A stretch of 29,153 nt of DNA from a virus: the IMG/VR virus record IMGVR_UViG_3300001720_000017, positions 1 through 29,153 of that record. The stretch is one strand, 5' to 3'. This document shows, piece after piece, positions 9,201-15,127 of this stretch. The notes under the pieces are model-generated. The model did not search any database. It was not told the DNA's origin and was given only the letters and a program-made list of their open reading frames with translations. The first letter of the stretch is position 1. Each line of letters opens with the position of its first letter. The position numbers were made by a program, and so were the translations under genes.

Positions 9201-10445
9201 ACTAGGTTTTTCATCTCTAGTTCCTTGATTTTCTATTTCTAAAGGCCTTATAAAAAGCTCTGGATCTGGCTTAAACAAATCATCAGTAAGCCTAGACTCT
9301 ATATAAGTATCATAGAATAAATCTCTTTTAATTTCGTTTTCTACATCTTTAACATTTGCTCTTATTTCAAAAGCATCAGGAAGATCTATAACTTGACCTT
9401 CAAGTGGCGCCATTTCAATAGAACCATCTGAAAAACCAACTGCAACCTCTGTATTATCTGGAGTGTAGTTAGTTGTTTCAACTTCTTTTAATTCTTTTGC
9501 TGGTCTAGGTAATTCGCCATCTACTCCAGGTATTATAGCTCTTAAATCTTCTTGAAGAACTGGCATAATCGACGTTGTTACTTCTTCTTCTTCAGATTTT
9601 ACACCTATTATTTTACCAGTCTCCGTAATATAAGATCCATCTTCTTTTTTTATAGTTTTAGTTACATCTTGTACGTTATTTTCTAAAAACTCTCTATCTA
9701 TTTCATTAATATCTTCAATAGCTACTATAGAGTTATCAATATCTAACTCTGTGGCATAATCAATTTTATTTTCGTCTAACTTGGTATACTCTTCTACTAA
9801 TATTTCTGGAGTTAAAGGTGTTACTTCAATACCGGGTTGATTTGCTACATTAACATCTTGTCTACTGTAGTATTCATCTATTCTAAAAGATATATCATCG
9901 TTTAATACAGAGTCATTAGTAGAAATATTAGGATGATTTCTAGGAATTACGTTGTTTGGATTAGTAATTTTTTTAGCTTGTCTATTGACTTTTCTAATAG
10001 TTCTATCTTTTTGTTCCTTTAGCTTTTCTTTTCTTTCATTATGAATTTCCGAAATTAAAAGCTTTTTACCTTTTATTTCAGCATCCTCCCAATAAGGTAA
10101 TCCATTATCATCTTTTTTATTTTTACCTTCTCCTTTTATTTTAGATTTTATTTTATTTTTTAAAGTTTGATCTTTAAATCTAGCTCCAGTCACAGATGTA
10201 CTACCAGCTATACCATTAGGATCTTTAATTATAGTTGGATTTTTTATAGTTGGAATCTTATTAGTAGTAGTTTTTCCACCAGTTTTAATTGTTTTAGATT
10301 TAGACGAATTTCTTTTATTTTTTTTATTATTTTGTTTTACTGTTTTAGCTTGTTGACGTTGAGATTTTCCCGCTTTAAAACCTCCGAAAAGTCCATCTTT
10401 ATTCGCTTTATTTTTTGGCGGTTTAGTAAAGTTTAATTTAGCCAT
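297..10445 (-). CDS. Giant polyvalent ejection (internal virion) protein, 3382 aa
   Basis: A protein of roughly 370 kDa, probably packaged in the head and injected with the DNA. Regions in order: a very basic N-terminus (1-115); acidic linkers; coiled coil (about 550-780); four hydrophobic or amphipathic stretches (about 785-820, 882-900, 958-980, 1070-1086) that could form a membrane conduit; coiled coil (about 1120-1250); a metallopeptidase-like domain with HEGDH at 1326-1330 and a candidate third ligand E1387; a sigma-70 region-2-like segment (about 1565-1640); unassigned helical domains (about 1650-2380); a HAD-type domain with DLDDT 2428-2432, T2507 in ILTAR and DD 2563-2564; a large helical domain (about 2600-3240) with FFNMRSGLLQTLSA and LLAFANTPMQYNR; and a charged helical tail. 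A motif like FSID recurs five times near domain borders. It is the only gene here with a clear Shine-Dalgarno site. The overall class (multi-enzyme polyvalent virion protein) is secure; individual activities are inferred. Confidence 0.85.
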   Translation of the reverse strand: MAKLNFTKPPKNKANKDGLFGGFKAGKSQRQQAKTVKQNNKKNKRNSSKSKTIKTGGKTTTNKIPTIKNPTIIKDPNGIAGSTSVTGARFKDQTLKNKIKSKIKGEGKNKKDDNGLPYWEDAEIKGKKLLISEIHNERKEKLKEQKDRTIRKVNRQAKKITNPNNVIPRNHPNISTNDSVLNDDISFRIDEYYSRQDVNVANQPGIEVTPLTPEILVEEYTKLDENKIDYATELDIDNSIVAIEDINEIDREFLENNVQDVTKTIKKEDGSYITETGKIIGVKSEEEEVTTSIMPVLQEDLRAIIPGVDGELPRPAKELKEVETTNYTPDNTEVAVGFSDGSIEMAPLEGQVIDLPDAFEIRANVKDVENEIKRDLFYDTYIESRLTDDLFKPDPELFIRPLEIENQGTRDEKPSSKKTIDTSNKEIFNSAVNNLPCEVIKNLNKDFNNSQFAAYGFYYDVDSGKLYSNVDKNEFGEPITGGGGLYTGSIKTPEGEDAPFIIIKDMGPGGPLSFGIIGEISDAINASDIQSGSNIANCDQIKEFLDKNKTDYNKDFDNTPLEKYDDIAKQINNTIDEVKSLQASIANDNVDQKIKDITDKINSIEDGYKNSIYPIVQELATANKELSKLREKYEKSKSKKVARIHDEKAEEYNSLLSRIDLMQEDFFDKPLSDLRKKSKNIDVESLETIVETEHGLSFVFKNSKASGNSGEALIYEEQGNLNKSLSTILSENRKNLQNNIKRKIELDTKKDYANVLLKDLEAQINQAGQEALKLNQEYQEYLKEKDPTLAQVGAFAVNTVAGTLEKLIPGAIEIVMEIMEGALRIRGQQFDIIMADLLEQAEKKWVIMVDETIDDWKLKPGGTTEFDQVENNINAELWGKAIRTILEVAVDLYLSLGLGIVNKANKIKKGAKLWDRVKKRGVQILTPGVQMPRIVLNQSIEIQRRIEETGVKLKPAQRLGLTIGIAYIISVLDKLGLEQIAKGPGSTKIITHIFSKSVNKIPGETQKQTIKRVILELVDKGIITTTKAAAVEIPTEEAQTIIEFIAKGYVNLDFEKFDYFPVPTTTEQWGEVLKETAILSAIAAGGISSAQSVYNGIKVTQSINDDLNLKAKDFKKIFILRDDKFYNQYINNLEIQKQKEIDNANGDQSIIQEINNLYDTYKKEITIMHETMKKIDVSQDVKQQEEIYNLENEKRVLLEKKKNNDLGVIQTNEINERIKEIDQELLEIGKVKVESEQSKTIEENINKQKETRKDEVILDFETSSEAVQAAKEAGLINEDAEALETENGNRTIAVIGKATKGPNKGKTVVIYDKEYSKIRGKDVVPHEGDHFMVQDLEEEYGPEVTFALANEIVEAIEDGSLTVPEEYNNLIDKYKEAGFKDKSLADEMIANLGDFLQSGEAKLDQSVLSDLKDAVSNKVKSLIGFELDLGNKNSFIKFLQNRRNKGDDTTPKIKKDTIDPKSKDTFVKKQDTKKPKTPPSESIFKDLKPEETVEKEEPVLYSIDSSTDLEAEIKKIVEKNKKLLENKPPNWRERAAKNTVKSKELRKLLELSKENEKQISIIKDPNSSESQIERAKNRLVENNMPGITDIIKKNFDSRKGNSVTYDDFKAEVLAAFSDLINTYDIDSGVPFGAYVFGKMKNKPLLQLRIPGIFDKLINTENVYDNISFDELQELGTQLESGEKDLGDVFDDAMRAEEPVEVANLRKALGIEVDSDIYNEIKEEVKKALNDEKLDVKNPKKYRTRLKELFRKALTKKVKEMMGTPGSDKYKKFLDENSEAIYKFLPQSIMNKSFQDFTIEVDKNLSPTRVDKEISKGNLPKSTPRTSGPQLIVKEKFDKDKFVNFHLKPEKGTPATKQTQLAQAIATSLAEEATADVLKEEGRPDTIIAEITNIIDRDPTLRFSIDDVDLLIKNITDIVDKTMKEGGDPETLRINLDVLGEEEKAVAIRLLEPYFTDTGKYKDTLKKALDEGKIPSKFKNIIERVVSKEKENKKLIYSTDKRNKKSMQEMHDLNMELAALLPPELVNLLGPAAFGYDYTYMDAGYKKQTNTYGPFKKQFDKFKAKSKKSKVKSPSWVKDVKQYNAGSGVMARIETILNQDLSKDDKIEKLKEKGLWDIILKANDANIKATKLIIEKITLAVATNPELAAGAARLLEGQTNLTKSLRSLTTLSVIEISDKPQGAYISEDGKKSSNTLEKGYVLNEDHPHFEEAQEYADEKIQSVLSNPKNKDLTEQEIANRYEALIASKLRFKGEHLDPAAPLMEEILEQILNTASEIIDNPLSKDIQINELNTKLDKILDNYTQILGTKTEFDKMDFQLGSTSSAGDLRVRAKDLETEDYVLVDDPESTVSVPEALTTKIINKKAIEEIVEFLEIEKPDNRFSIDNSGVIEINADTPASEIIGKMKTLDESISKARRENAPVKKARLFDLDDTILISNSKVFYTMPDGTKGELNAEEFAKQGSDLIDKGAEMDFTDFNKVVDAEKGPLFDLFKKVKEAKGDRKVYILTARAPEAEPAIRAWLESEGINTDNLEVVGLGNSSPLAKSNFIVDLAAEGFNDFYFADDVKDNVDAVQDVLDVVDVKSKTQQAKMRFAIDGEDIADELFKMTAAKNKDGLSVEALKNISDVKAGIKGGKIRDEIFMAASAQNFTGLLYRFLGKGDQGDADFKFLKDNLIDPYTRAMNEVNGYQTSMLNDYDKVLKTFVGKDKVIKKLQDEVPGLGGYTYQDMVRVLAWDSQGIQVEGLPKSTLEKMRALAGKNPALNTLANQLVLINKGDEYYYPGENWRAGTIKGDLLQGISKIKRPKAMNQWLDNIKTIFGEYSGGKYNGQLMNAIEATYGSKYREALEDILRRMTTGQNRRATNSKLENRFYDWINNSVGAVMFFNMRSGLLQTLSAANYINWSFNNPAKAAAAFANQKQYWSDFMELMNSDFLVDRRAGLKINVSESEVFNSATGAKDKASGVLNMFLKAGFSITQIADSFAIASGGATFYRNRIKDLVSQGKTEADAKKQAYDEWTALSREAQQSSDALEVSSQQAGGLGRILLAFANTPMQYNRIIYKAASDIKNGRGDLKTNLSRIAYYGAIQNLMFNSLQQAVFAAIGNEDEEEIDEKTIGVLNGMLDSLLKGMGVSGTIVSSLKDIGVDIYDRSQKPRPEYDKAILQAFNVAPPVDVKISKARRAANTYEYNRKNPMMKDAYNINNPAYMSAALMVAATTNVPLDRLLQKMINVNDAMREDQENWKSIMLFMGWSEWQLNSKQENDEKKQMQKEYYESIKENRVYNYKPIESLPESNEIDPTVKKIETKEEEKIIKTKSKKVSFTENKSFKNNRVPVDKRNENEKILYQLPANEQKDSLKSLGLTKEEIKSLQYEGDRVRKIQELNEK

Positions 10446-10446
10446 A

Positions 10447-12045
10447 TTATTCTCCTATTTTACTTACTGGATTATATATATTTGCTGACTCGTTACTTGA
10501 CATAGTTGCTCCACCACCTGCCGCGGTATACGTATTTCCAGATTTACCAGTGAATTGTGTACCAGCAGTTGCGCTCATTAGCTCGTTCATTTGCCTATTA
10601 TTTAAATCATCAGTCATTTTATTTAAATCACTTATATCACCTTTTCTAGCAAAACCTTCAGCAGCTTTTTTGTTTCTATCATCAAACTCAGTTTGCGTCA
10701 CTTGAGTGCCAAACACATAAGGTTCATCACCTTTTTTTCTATCATCTCTTTTTGCTTTACGTCTATCTTTAGCTGTTTCATTAACAACTTCTTCTTGCAT
10801 TTTTGGATACTCTGGTTCTGGAATAGGTTTTATATCAATCATTGGATACAACGCTTTTTCAGCTGCGTCATTATTAATGAATGTATTTGCTATTTCTCTT
10901 TGAAAAATAACCTCTTTAGAATTAGCAGAGTCTTGAGAAACCGAGCTACCAATCCATTTACCTAAAAATCCTGCACCATTTTTTTGAAAATCCTCAACAG
11001 GGTTTTTACTTATTAAATTACTATCCCATATAGTTTTAATCTTTAGCTGCATAGGATCTAACTCAGCATCATCTAAGTCTTTTATTGAGCTATATACGCC
11101 TAATGTCTTACTAATTGCGCTAGGCCAAATACTAGCTGAGAAATTTTGATCATTTAAAACAGAATCATTATCATTGCTAACAAATTCATTTAATACAGAA
11201 TTACCTTCTTCAAAAGTTATCCTACCTTTATCGTTAGGTTTTATATTATTTATTTCAAACGTTTTATCAATAATGCTGGGTTGATCTTTCTTGGAAGCAA
11301 TTAAACTATTAGAAGCTTTTGAAACATCGCCAATAGTAGGTATTAATGGTGGTGAATCTGGATCTAAAAGCTGACTGTTAAATTTTTCCATATCAAACTT
11401 GTTTCCACTTGATTCTTTTAATCCAAAACTAATTCCAAATCCATCTTCAGATAATTCTGCCTCAAATCCATTTAACTTAGGGTCAAATATCATTTCACTA
11501 CCCATCTTAAATATATCATTATTTATTAAATGAGTATTTATAGAATTTGGTCCACCGCTAGGGTTTTTCATAGCTTTAGTTATGTCGTCGCTAAAGCTTT
11601 TTAAACCAGTCATAGTTCCTTTTATAGTATTACCTAGATTAAGTGTTTTTTGAGCAGCCATTTTGTCACCTTCAACAGAATACTGTACAAATTTCTTTTT
11701 AGCTTCTAATAAAATGTTTTTAAAAGTATCATCATTTTTATTACCTGGCAAATCAGAAACCATCATGTTATCAACAGTGTTTTGAGAAGCGTTTACCTGT
11801 TTTTTTTCTAATTGTTGGAGTAAATTTTGATTATCTTCTTGTAATTTTTTAAAAGCATTATCATCTTCAGTTTTCTTTTGACATTTAGTCAATTCTTCAC
11901 CTTCAAGACCGTAACAAGGGTTTTCTCTTGTTTTTTCTGCATCAGCGAAATCTGTTAAACTTTCGTTAAATTTAGATATTTCAGCATTTGCTTGTTTTAA
12001 TCCCGCGGCTTCATCTATTATTGCTGGCTGTCTATAAGTACCCAT
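10447..12045 (-). CDS. Probable internal virion/ejection protein, 532 aa
   Basis: A hydrophilic, mostly helical protein with no recognised enzymatic motif. The N-terminal 30 residues (MGTYRQPAIIDEA...) are nearly the same as those of the 53-aa protein encoded just upstream. A Cys pair (CYGLEGEELTKC) follows, then a Gln/Asn-rich coiled region (about 70-100), a middle domain, a basic patch (KDRRKAKRDDRKKGD, about residue 430) and a Gly/Thr/Ser-rich C-terminus. The stop is one base before the giant gene, and its last codons supply that gene's ribosome site. Placement between a small glycine-zipper protein and a giant ejection protein matches the middle member of the three-protein ejection set of podoviruses such as T7. 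That role comes from position only; I do not recognise the family. Confidence 0.75.
   Translation of the reverse strand: MGTYRQPAIIDEAAGLKQANAEISKFNESLTDFADAEKTRENPCYGLEGEELTKCQKKTEDDNAFKKLQEDNQNLLQQLEKKQVNASQNTVDNMMVSDLPGNKNDDTFKNILLEAKKKFVQYSVEGDKMAAQKTLNLGNTIKGTMTGLKSFSDDITKAMKNPSGGPNSINTHLINNDIFKMGSEMIFDPKLNGFEAELSEDGFGISFGLKESSGNKFDMEKFNSQLLDPDSPPLIPTIGDVSKASNSLIASKKDQPSIIDKTFEINNIKPNDKGRITFEEGNSVLNEFVSNDNDSVLNDQNFSASIWPSAISKTLGVYSSIKDLDDAELDPMQLKIKTIWDSNLISKNPVEDFQKNGAGFLGKWIGSSVSQDSANSKEVIFQREIANTFINNDAAEKALYPMIDIKPIPEPEYPKMQEEVVNETAKDRRKAKRDDRKKGDEPYVFGTQVTQTEFDDRNKKAAEGFARKGDISDLNKMTDDLNNRQMNELMSATAGTQFTGKSGNTYTAAGGGATMSSNESANIYNPVSKIGE
10452..10456 (-). promoter_or_regulatory. Shine-Dalgarno site of the giant gene
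   Basis: On the minus strand AGGAG lies six bases before the ATG at 10445-10443. It overlaps the last codons of the upstream 532-aa gene (GGA GAA TAA). It is the only canonical site among the starts in this window and supports the start chosen for the giant protein. Confidence 0.6.
11966..12045 (-). repeat. Direct repeat, copy A (start of the 532-aa gene)
   Basis: This 80-base block matches 12133-12212 without gaps. The first 32 bases (11966-11997 versus 12133-12164) are identical, and the rest, up to each ATG, differs at scattered positions. It encodes residues 1-26 of the 532-aa protein. Confidence 0.9.
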
Positions 12046-12050
12046 ATTAT

Positions 12051-12212
12051 TTATTTCTTTTTAGAAGTTAATGGTATAGCTTTACCTGCTTCCGCATCAA
12101 CTAGTTTTTTACCCATTACTTTAACATTATCATTAAATTTAGATATTTCAGCATTTGCTTGTTTAATACCTTCGGCTTCGTCAATTATTGCCGGTTGATC
12201 ATAAGTTCCCAT
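12051..12212 (-). CDS. 53-aa protein duplicating the N-terminus of the next gene
   Basis: ATG at 12212-12210 and TAA at 12053-12051 give 53 residues. Residues 1-30 (MGTYDQPAIIDEAEGIKQAN and onward to FNDNV) match the start of the 532-aa protein at 24 of 30 positions, and a DAE motif follows in both. It then diverges to a short tail ending in LTSKKK. The frame is intact, the leader is A/T-rich like its neighbours, and the spacing (12 bases from the gene before, 5 to the gene after) fits this tightly packed operon, so it looks expressed rather than decayed. It may be a short virion or assembly peptide sharing a docking segment with the 532-aa protein, or a recent partial duplication. Function is unknown. 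Confidence 0.78.
   Translation of the reverse strand: MGTYDQPAIIDEAEGIKQANAEISKFNDNVKVMGKKLVDAEAGKAIPLTSKKK
12133..12212 (-). repeat. Direct repeat, copy B (start of the 53-aa gene)
   Basis: Second copy of the 80-base block, 167 bases from the first. The third-position and conservative changes towards the 5' end suggest an older duplication maintained by selection, whereas the last 32 bases are still identical. Confidence 0.9.
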
Positions 12213-12224
12213 ATTTTTATTTTA

Positions 12225-12788
12225 TTAAGTTGGTAATCCTGCCATATTTCCTGCAAGACCGGTAATTGATCCTGCTATATTCCCAACAGCGGCCATTTTT
12301 TGACCGTACATTGCTTGTTCTGTTTGTCTCGCTTGATCTAACTGAGATTGAGTTCTGTCTAACTTAGTCATGTCTCTTCCTTCTTGTCTTAGAAATTTAG
12401 TGTCTTCTCCACCGGCATACATTCTTTGATTACTAGCTTCTTGTCTTTGTAAATCTGCAGATATACCTTGCTTGCTAGTTAAAGCTGCCTGAGCAAGCGC
12501 TGTAGCGCCACCTGAACCACCTCCGGTTGCTCTTATAGTGTCTAAAGTGTTTGCTAATGATACATCGGCTTGTTCTGCTTGAAATTCAGCAGCTTTAGCA
12601 GCAACACCTAAATTACTATATGGATTTCCAATTTTTTGTAATGCTTTTTCTTGATCAGCTATTGATGCATTTAATAGCTTTTGTTGCTCTCTAGCTTCTT
12701 TCTCTTTTTTATTAGCACTTATGGCTTGCGCTGTACCTGCCACCGCAGCTACTCCAGCTCCAATAGCTAATGCTGTTACTACTCCCAT
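12225..12788 (-). CDS. Small internal virion protein with glycine-zipper N-terminus
   Basis: A 187-aa protein beginning MGVVTALAIGAGVAAVAG, a small-residue hydrophobic helix that could insert in a membrane. A charged helical middle (about 25-70) follows, then a Gly-rich hinge (ATGGGSGGAT, about residue 89), a Gln/Arg-rich helix and a second small-residue hydrophobic C-terminus (VGNIAGSITGLAGNMAGLPT). This layout of two membrane-active ends around a soluble helical middle is like the small ejection proteins of podoviruses (T7 gp14, P22 gp7 type), which are injected to line a channel across the host envelope. It lies directly before the two larger ejection-type genes, which supports the role. 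The start is set by a short leader right after the GNAT-like gene; no Shine-Dalgarno motif is present. Confidence 0.72.
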   Translation of the reverse strand: MGVVTALAIGAGVAAVAGTAQAISANKKEKEAREQQKLLNASIADQEKALQKIGNPYSNLGVAAKAAEFQAEQADVSLANTLDTIRATGGGSGGATALAQAALTSKQGISADLQRQEASNQRMYAGGEDTKFLRQEGRDMTKLDRTQSQLDQARQTEQAMYGQKMAAVGNIAGSITGLAGNMAGLPT

Positions 12789-12793
12789 ATTAT

Positions 12794-13192
12794 TTATTTT
12801 AAAATTTTAACTAACTCGTGAGACGGTTTATCATCAACAACCCATCCTAATTTTCTATGTGTTTCTACTAAGCTTTTATGCCTGCATATACTAAAAGAAT
12901 ACTTGTAACCAAGTTCTTTTATAATATCTTCAGCTCCAGTTATTAATAACTCTAAAGCTTCTTTTCTATTATTTTTGTATTCTGGATCTGAAATAATCCA
13001 CTCTAACAATGCTACTTTAGCATTTGTTAAATATATAAAACCAGCAAAAACAGGTTTGTTATTACTTTCTACAACTACACCAGTGTCTGGTAAAAAGTCA
13101 TCGGCGGGCGCTGTCCACTCTGGCCAAGCTTTCCACCATTCTTTAATAAAAGTTAAATCATTTTGTTTTAACTTTCTAATATTTAATTCCAT
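12794..13192 (-). CDS. GNAT-fold-like virion-cluster protein, probably degenerate
   Basis: A 132-aa protein with the pattern of an N-acetyltransferase: N-terminal MELNIRKLKQNDLTFI, a central strand pair VVVESNNKPVFAGFIYL, then LLEWIISDPEYKNNRKEALE leading into a helix, and a final SLVETHRKLGWV resembling the closing strand-helix of GNAT proteins. The acetyl-CoA loop should read [Q/R]xxGx[G/A], but here the corresponding stretch is KNNRKEA with no glycine, so catalysis is doubtful. GNAT-like proteins of this size are known near the ejection genes of podoviruses (the position of T7 gp13). I infer a structural or assembly role with moderate confidence; an active acetyltransferase on an unusual substrate cannot be excluded. 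Confidence 0.65.
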   Translation of the reverse strand: MELNIRKLKQNDLTFIKEWWKAWPEWTAPADDFLPDTGVVVESNNKPVFAGFIYLTNAKVALLEWIISDPEYKNNRKEALELLITGAEDIIKELGYKYSFSICRHKSLVETHRKLGWVVDDKPSHELVKILK

Positions 13193-13198
13193 ATAATT

Positions 13199-15121
13199 TT
13201 ATTGAGATGACTTAACAACATTTGAAGACGCGGCAAATATTTGTTTTTCAGATCCTACATCTGTAGCGTTATCAGTTGTTAATGTAACTGTAGCAAAATA
13301 ACCTTTTATACCAGATACAGAGTTTCCAAAACTAACTTCACCAGGTCTTGGAGTGGTATCATTAATAAGATTAGCTACATATTTACCTTCCTTAAGTGTA
13401 AAACCAGACCTATATATCGGTGGTGTTAAAGGATTAGGATATGAGTTTCCAAGACTATCGTACGCACCTTGGTAGTAACTATTTATAGTTACAGTAGTAT
13501 CAGCAAAGTTTACATAACCACCACTATTAGTTGAGCTATTGTAGTAATTACTTGCAGTTTGTGATCCTTGAGAATCTGAAAAATAACCACTAGCTTGCCA
13601 CCCATTGCTTCCTTCGTAACCTATTGTTAAAAAGTTTTTATTAACACTAACTTGAGGATTAAAAACAAAAGTTAAAGAAGAAGCAACAGGCGCTACTCCG
13701 TAAAAAGAATTTCTATTATTAGTGTCTAAAGCATAGTAGTGTTCAAATATTTCACTTGAAGTAGTTGTAAAAAAAGTATTTTTTAAACTAAATATGTTGT
13801 TAGGCTTGTAAGAATAAAAAGTAGGCCAACCTAGTACTCCTTCGTCCCAAGCTAATGTGTAATAATTTAATGGACCTTGATTTCCTATTTCTACTTCTGC
13901 AAATGTATTGTTTCCTGATTTTTGCAAAGAAAGCACATACTCTCTATCATGTATATCCCATCCGCCAATTAATTTATCTCTTTCATAACTTCTAAATATT
14001 AAAGAAGCATTGTCAGGTATAGCGGAGCTTGGAGATACACTACCATCTGGATTAAAGTTTAGAAAAGAAGGTTGGCTTGATAATGAAACATAGCTTAATC
14101 CAGTACTTTTTGTATATGCTGTTACGTATATATCAAAAGCAACGTCATTTATTATTAATTGAGAACCTAACTGTATGTCAACACCACTGGCTATAGTTAT
14201 ATAAGGTGCAAATCCAGCCGTAGGCCCACTACTATTACCGTAGACAGCTCTAACATCTATAGCGTCTGCAGTTTCATTTATTTTTTTTAATTTGTCTCTA
14301 AAGAAATTAGACATGCCATTTTCTGATATTTCCGTGATACCATTGTCTGATAATCTTAAAATAGAACCTCTGTCTTTATCTGCGAAATATTTTCTAAAAC
14401 CGTAAACTGCAAATGATTCAGGATTTTTACTTATACCAAACTCACCTGCATAAGGACTTAACTGACCAATCACAGTTCCAGGAGGTAAAGTTTGAGAACC
14501 ACCTTCAGATGTGTATAATTGATCTTTGTCTATTAAAGCCTTATTAACTTTATCTTCTTGAAAAATTATTAAATTAGTGTCTTCTGCATACAGTTTTTGT
14601 ATACTACCTTTTTGTGGATCAGCAGCTCTTGTTATTGATTCTCCTACGGAAAATACATTTGTCTCATTAACACCTGTTCTTGAGTTATAAATACCTGAAT
14701 ATATCAACGCGTTTGGCCTATATTCTTGAGTATTAAAATCTTCTTTTAAATAAGCTTTAGCACCATAATCAGTAGAATTAGCATTGAAATCTTCTTGATA
14801 TCTAGACGCTTCCATAAACCAATTTTCAACTTCATCAAAACCATAAGTTTCTCCATCGCTACCTGCTATCTGAAGTTCACTACCGCATCCAGACGGGAAT
14901 TTTACTCCTCTATCAATAAAGTTTTGGGGATTCCAAGGTAAACCTGGAAATGTAGATCCTAATCCACCTCTAAATTTTTGAGGTATATTAAAATCTCCAT
15001 AGGTGTATGGAAGTCCACTATTGCCAGGACTACCATTATCTATTCCCTTACTACCTAAGTATATTGCCTTTTTTAACCAAAAAGAATTAAAGTAACTAAT
15101 TTCTAATTTAAAATATCCCAT
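13199..15121 (-). CDS. Tail nozzle/stabilisation-type structural protein, second part
   Basis: A 640-aa beta-rich protein, dense in Gly, Ser, Asn and Tyr. Landmarks in order: PNALIYSGIYNSRTGVNETN (about 130-150), GSIQKLYAEDTNLIIFQEDK, FAVYGFRKYFADKDRGSILR, ISENGMSNFFRDKL (about 270-285), LIGGWDIHDREYVLSL, and FVFNPQVSVNKNFLTIGYEG followed by SNGWQ (about 500). I recall this series from the C-terminal half of large tail stabilisation (nozzle/muzzle) proteins of crAss-like and uncultured marine phages. Its ATG lies in the same frame as the preceding 1407-aa gene, with only TAA and two codons between them, so the pair may be one ancestral protein split in two or two subunits made together. The C-terminus is Ser/Thr-rich. 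Confidence 0.72.
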   Translation of the reverse strand: MGYFKLEISYFNSFWLKKAIYLGSKGIDNGSPGNSGLPYTYGDFNIPQKFRGGLGSTFPGLPWNPQNFIDRGVKFPSGCGSELQIAGSDGETYGFDEVENWFMEASRYQEDFNANSTDYGAKAYLKEDFNTQEYRPNALIYSGIYNSRTGVNETNVFSVGESITRAADPQKGSIQKLYAEDTNLIIFQEDKVNKALIDKDQLYTSEGGSQTLPPGTVIGQLSPYAGEFGISKNPESFAVYGFRKYFADKDRGSILRLSDNGITEISENGMSNFFRDKLKKINETADAIDVRAVYGNSSGPTAGFAPYITIASGVDIQLGSQLIINDVAFDIYVTAYTKSTGLSYVSLSSQPSFLNFNPDGSVSPSSAIPDNASLIFRSYERDKLIGGWDIHDREYVLSLQKSGNNTFAEVEIGNQGPLNYYTLAWDEGVLGWPTFYSYKPNNIFSLKNTFFTTTSSEIFEHYYALDTNNRNSFYGVAPVASSLTFVFNPQVSVNKNFLTIGYEGSNGWQASGYFSDSQGSQTASNYYNSSTNSGGYVNFADTTVTINSYYQGAYDSLGNSYPNPLTPPIYRSGFTLKEGKYVANLINDTTPRPGEVSFGNSVSGIKGYFATVTLTTDNATDVGSEKQIFAASSNVVKSSQ

Positions 15122-15127
15122 ATTTTT

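Noticed and set aside
3130-10436. Several plus-strand open frames of 65-143 codons opposite the giant gene
   Set aside because: All lie antisense to one long continuous gene with recognisable domains; they arise from the codon bias of the real frame.
10447-12045. QYSVEGD in the 532-aa protein as a sixth copy of the interdomain motif
   Set aside because: It lacks the final Asp in the right place and lies in a different protein; one weak match is expected by chance.
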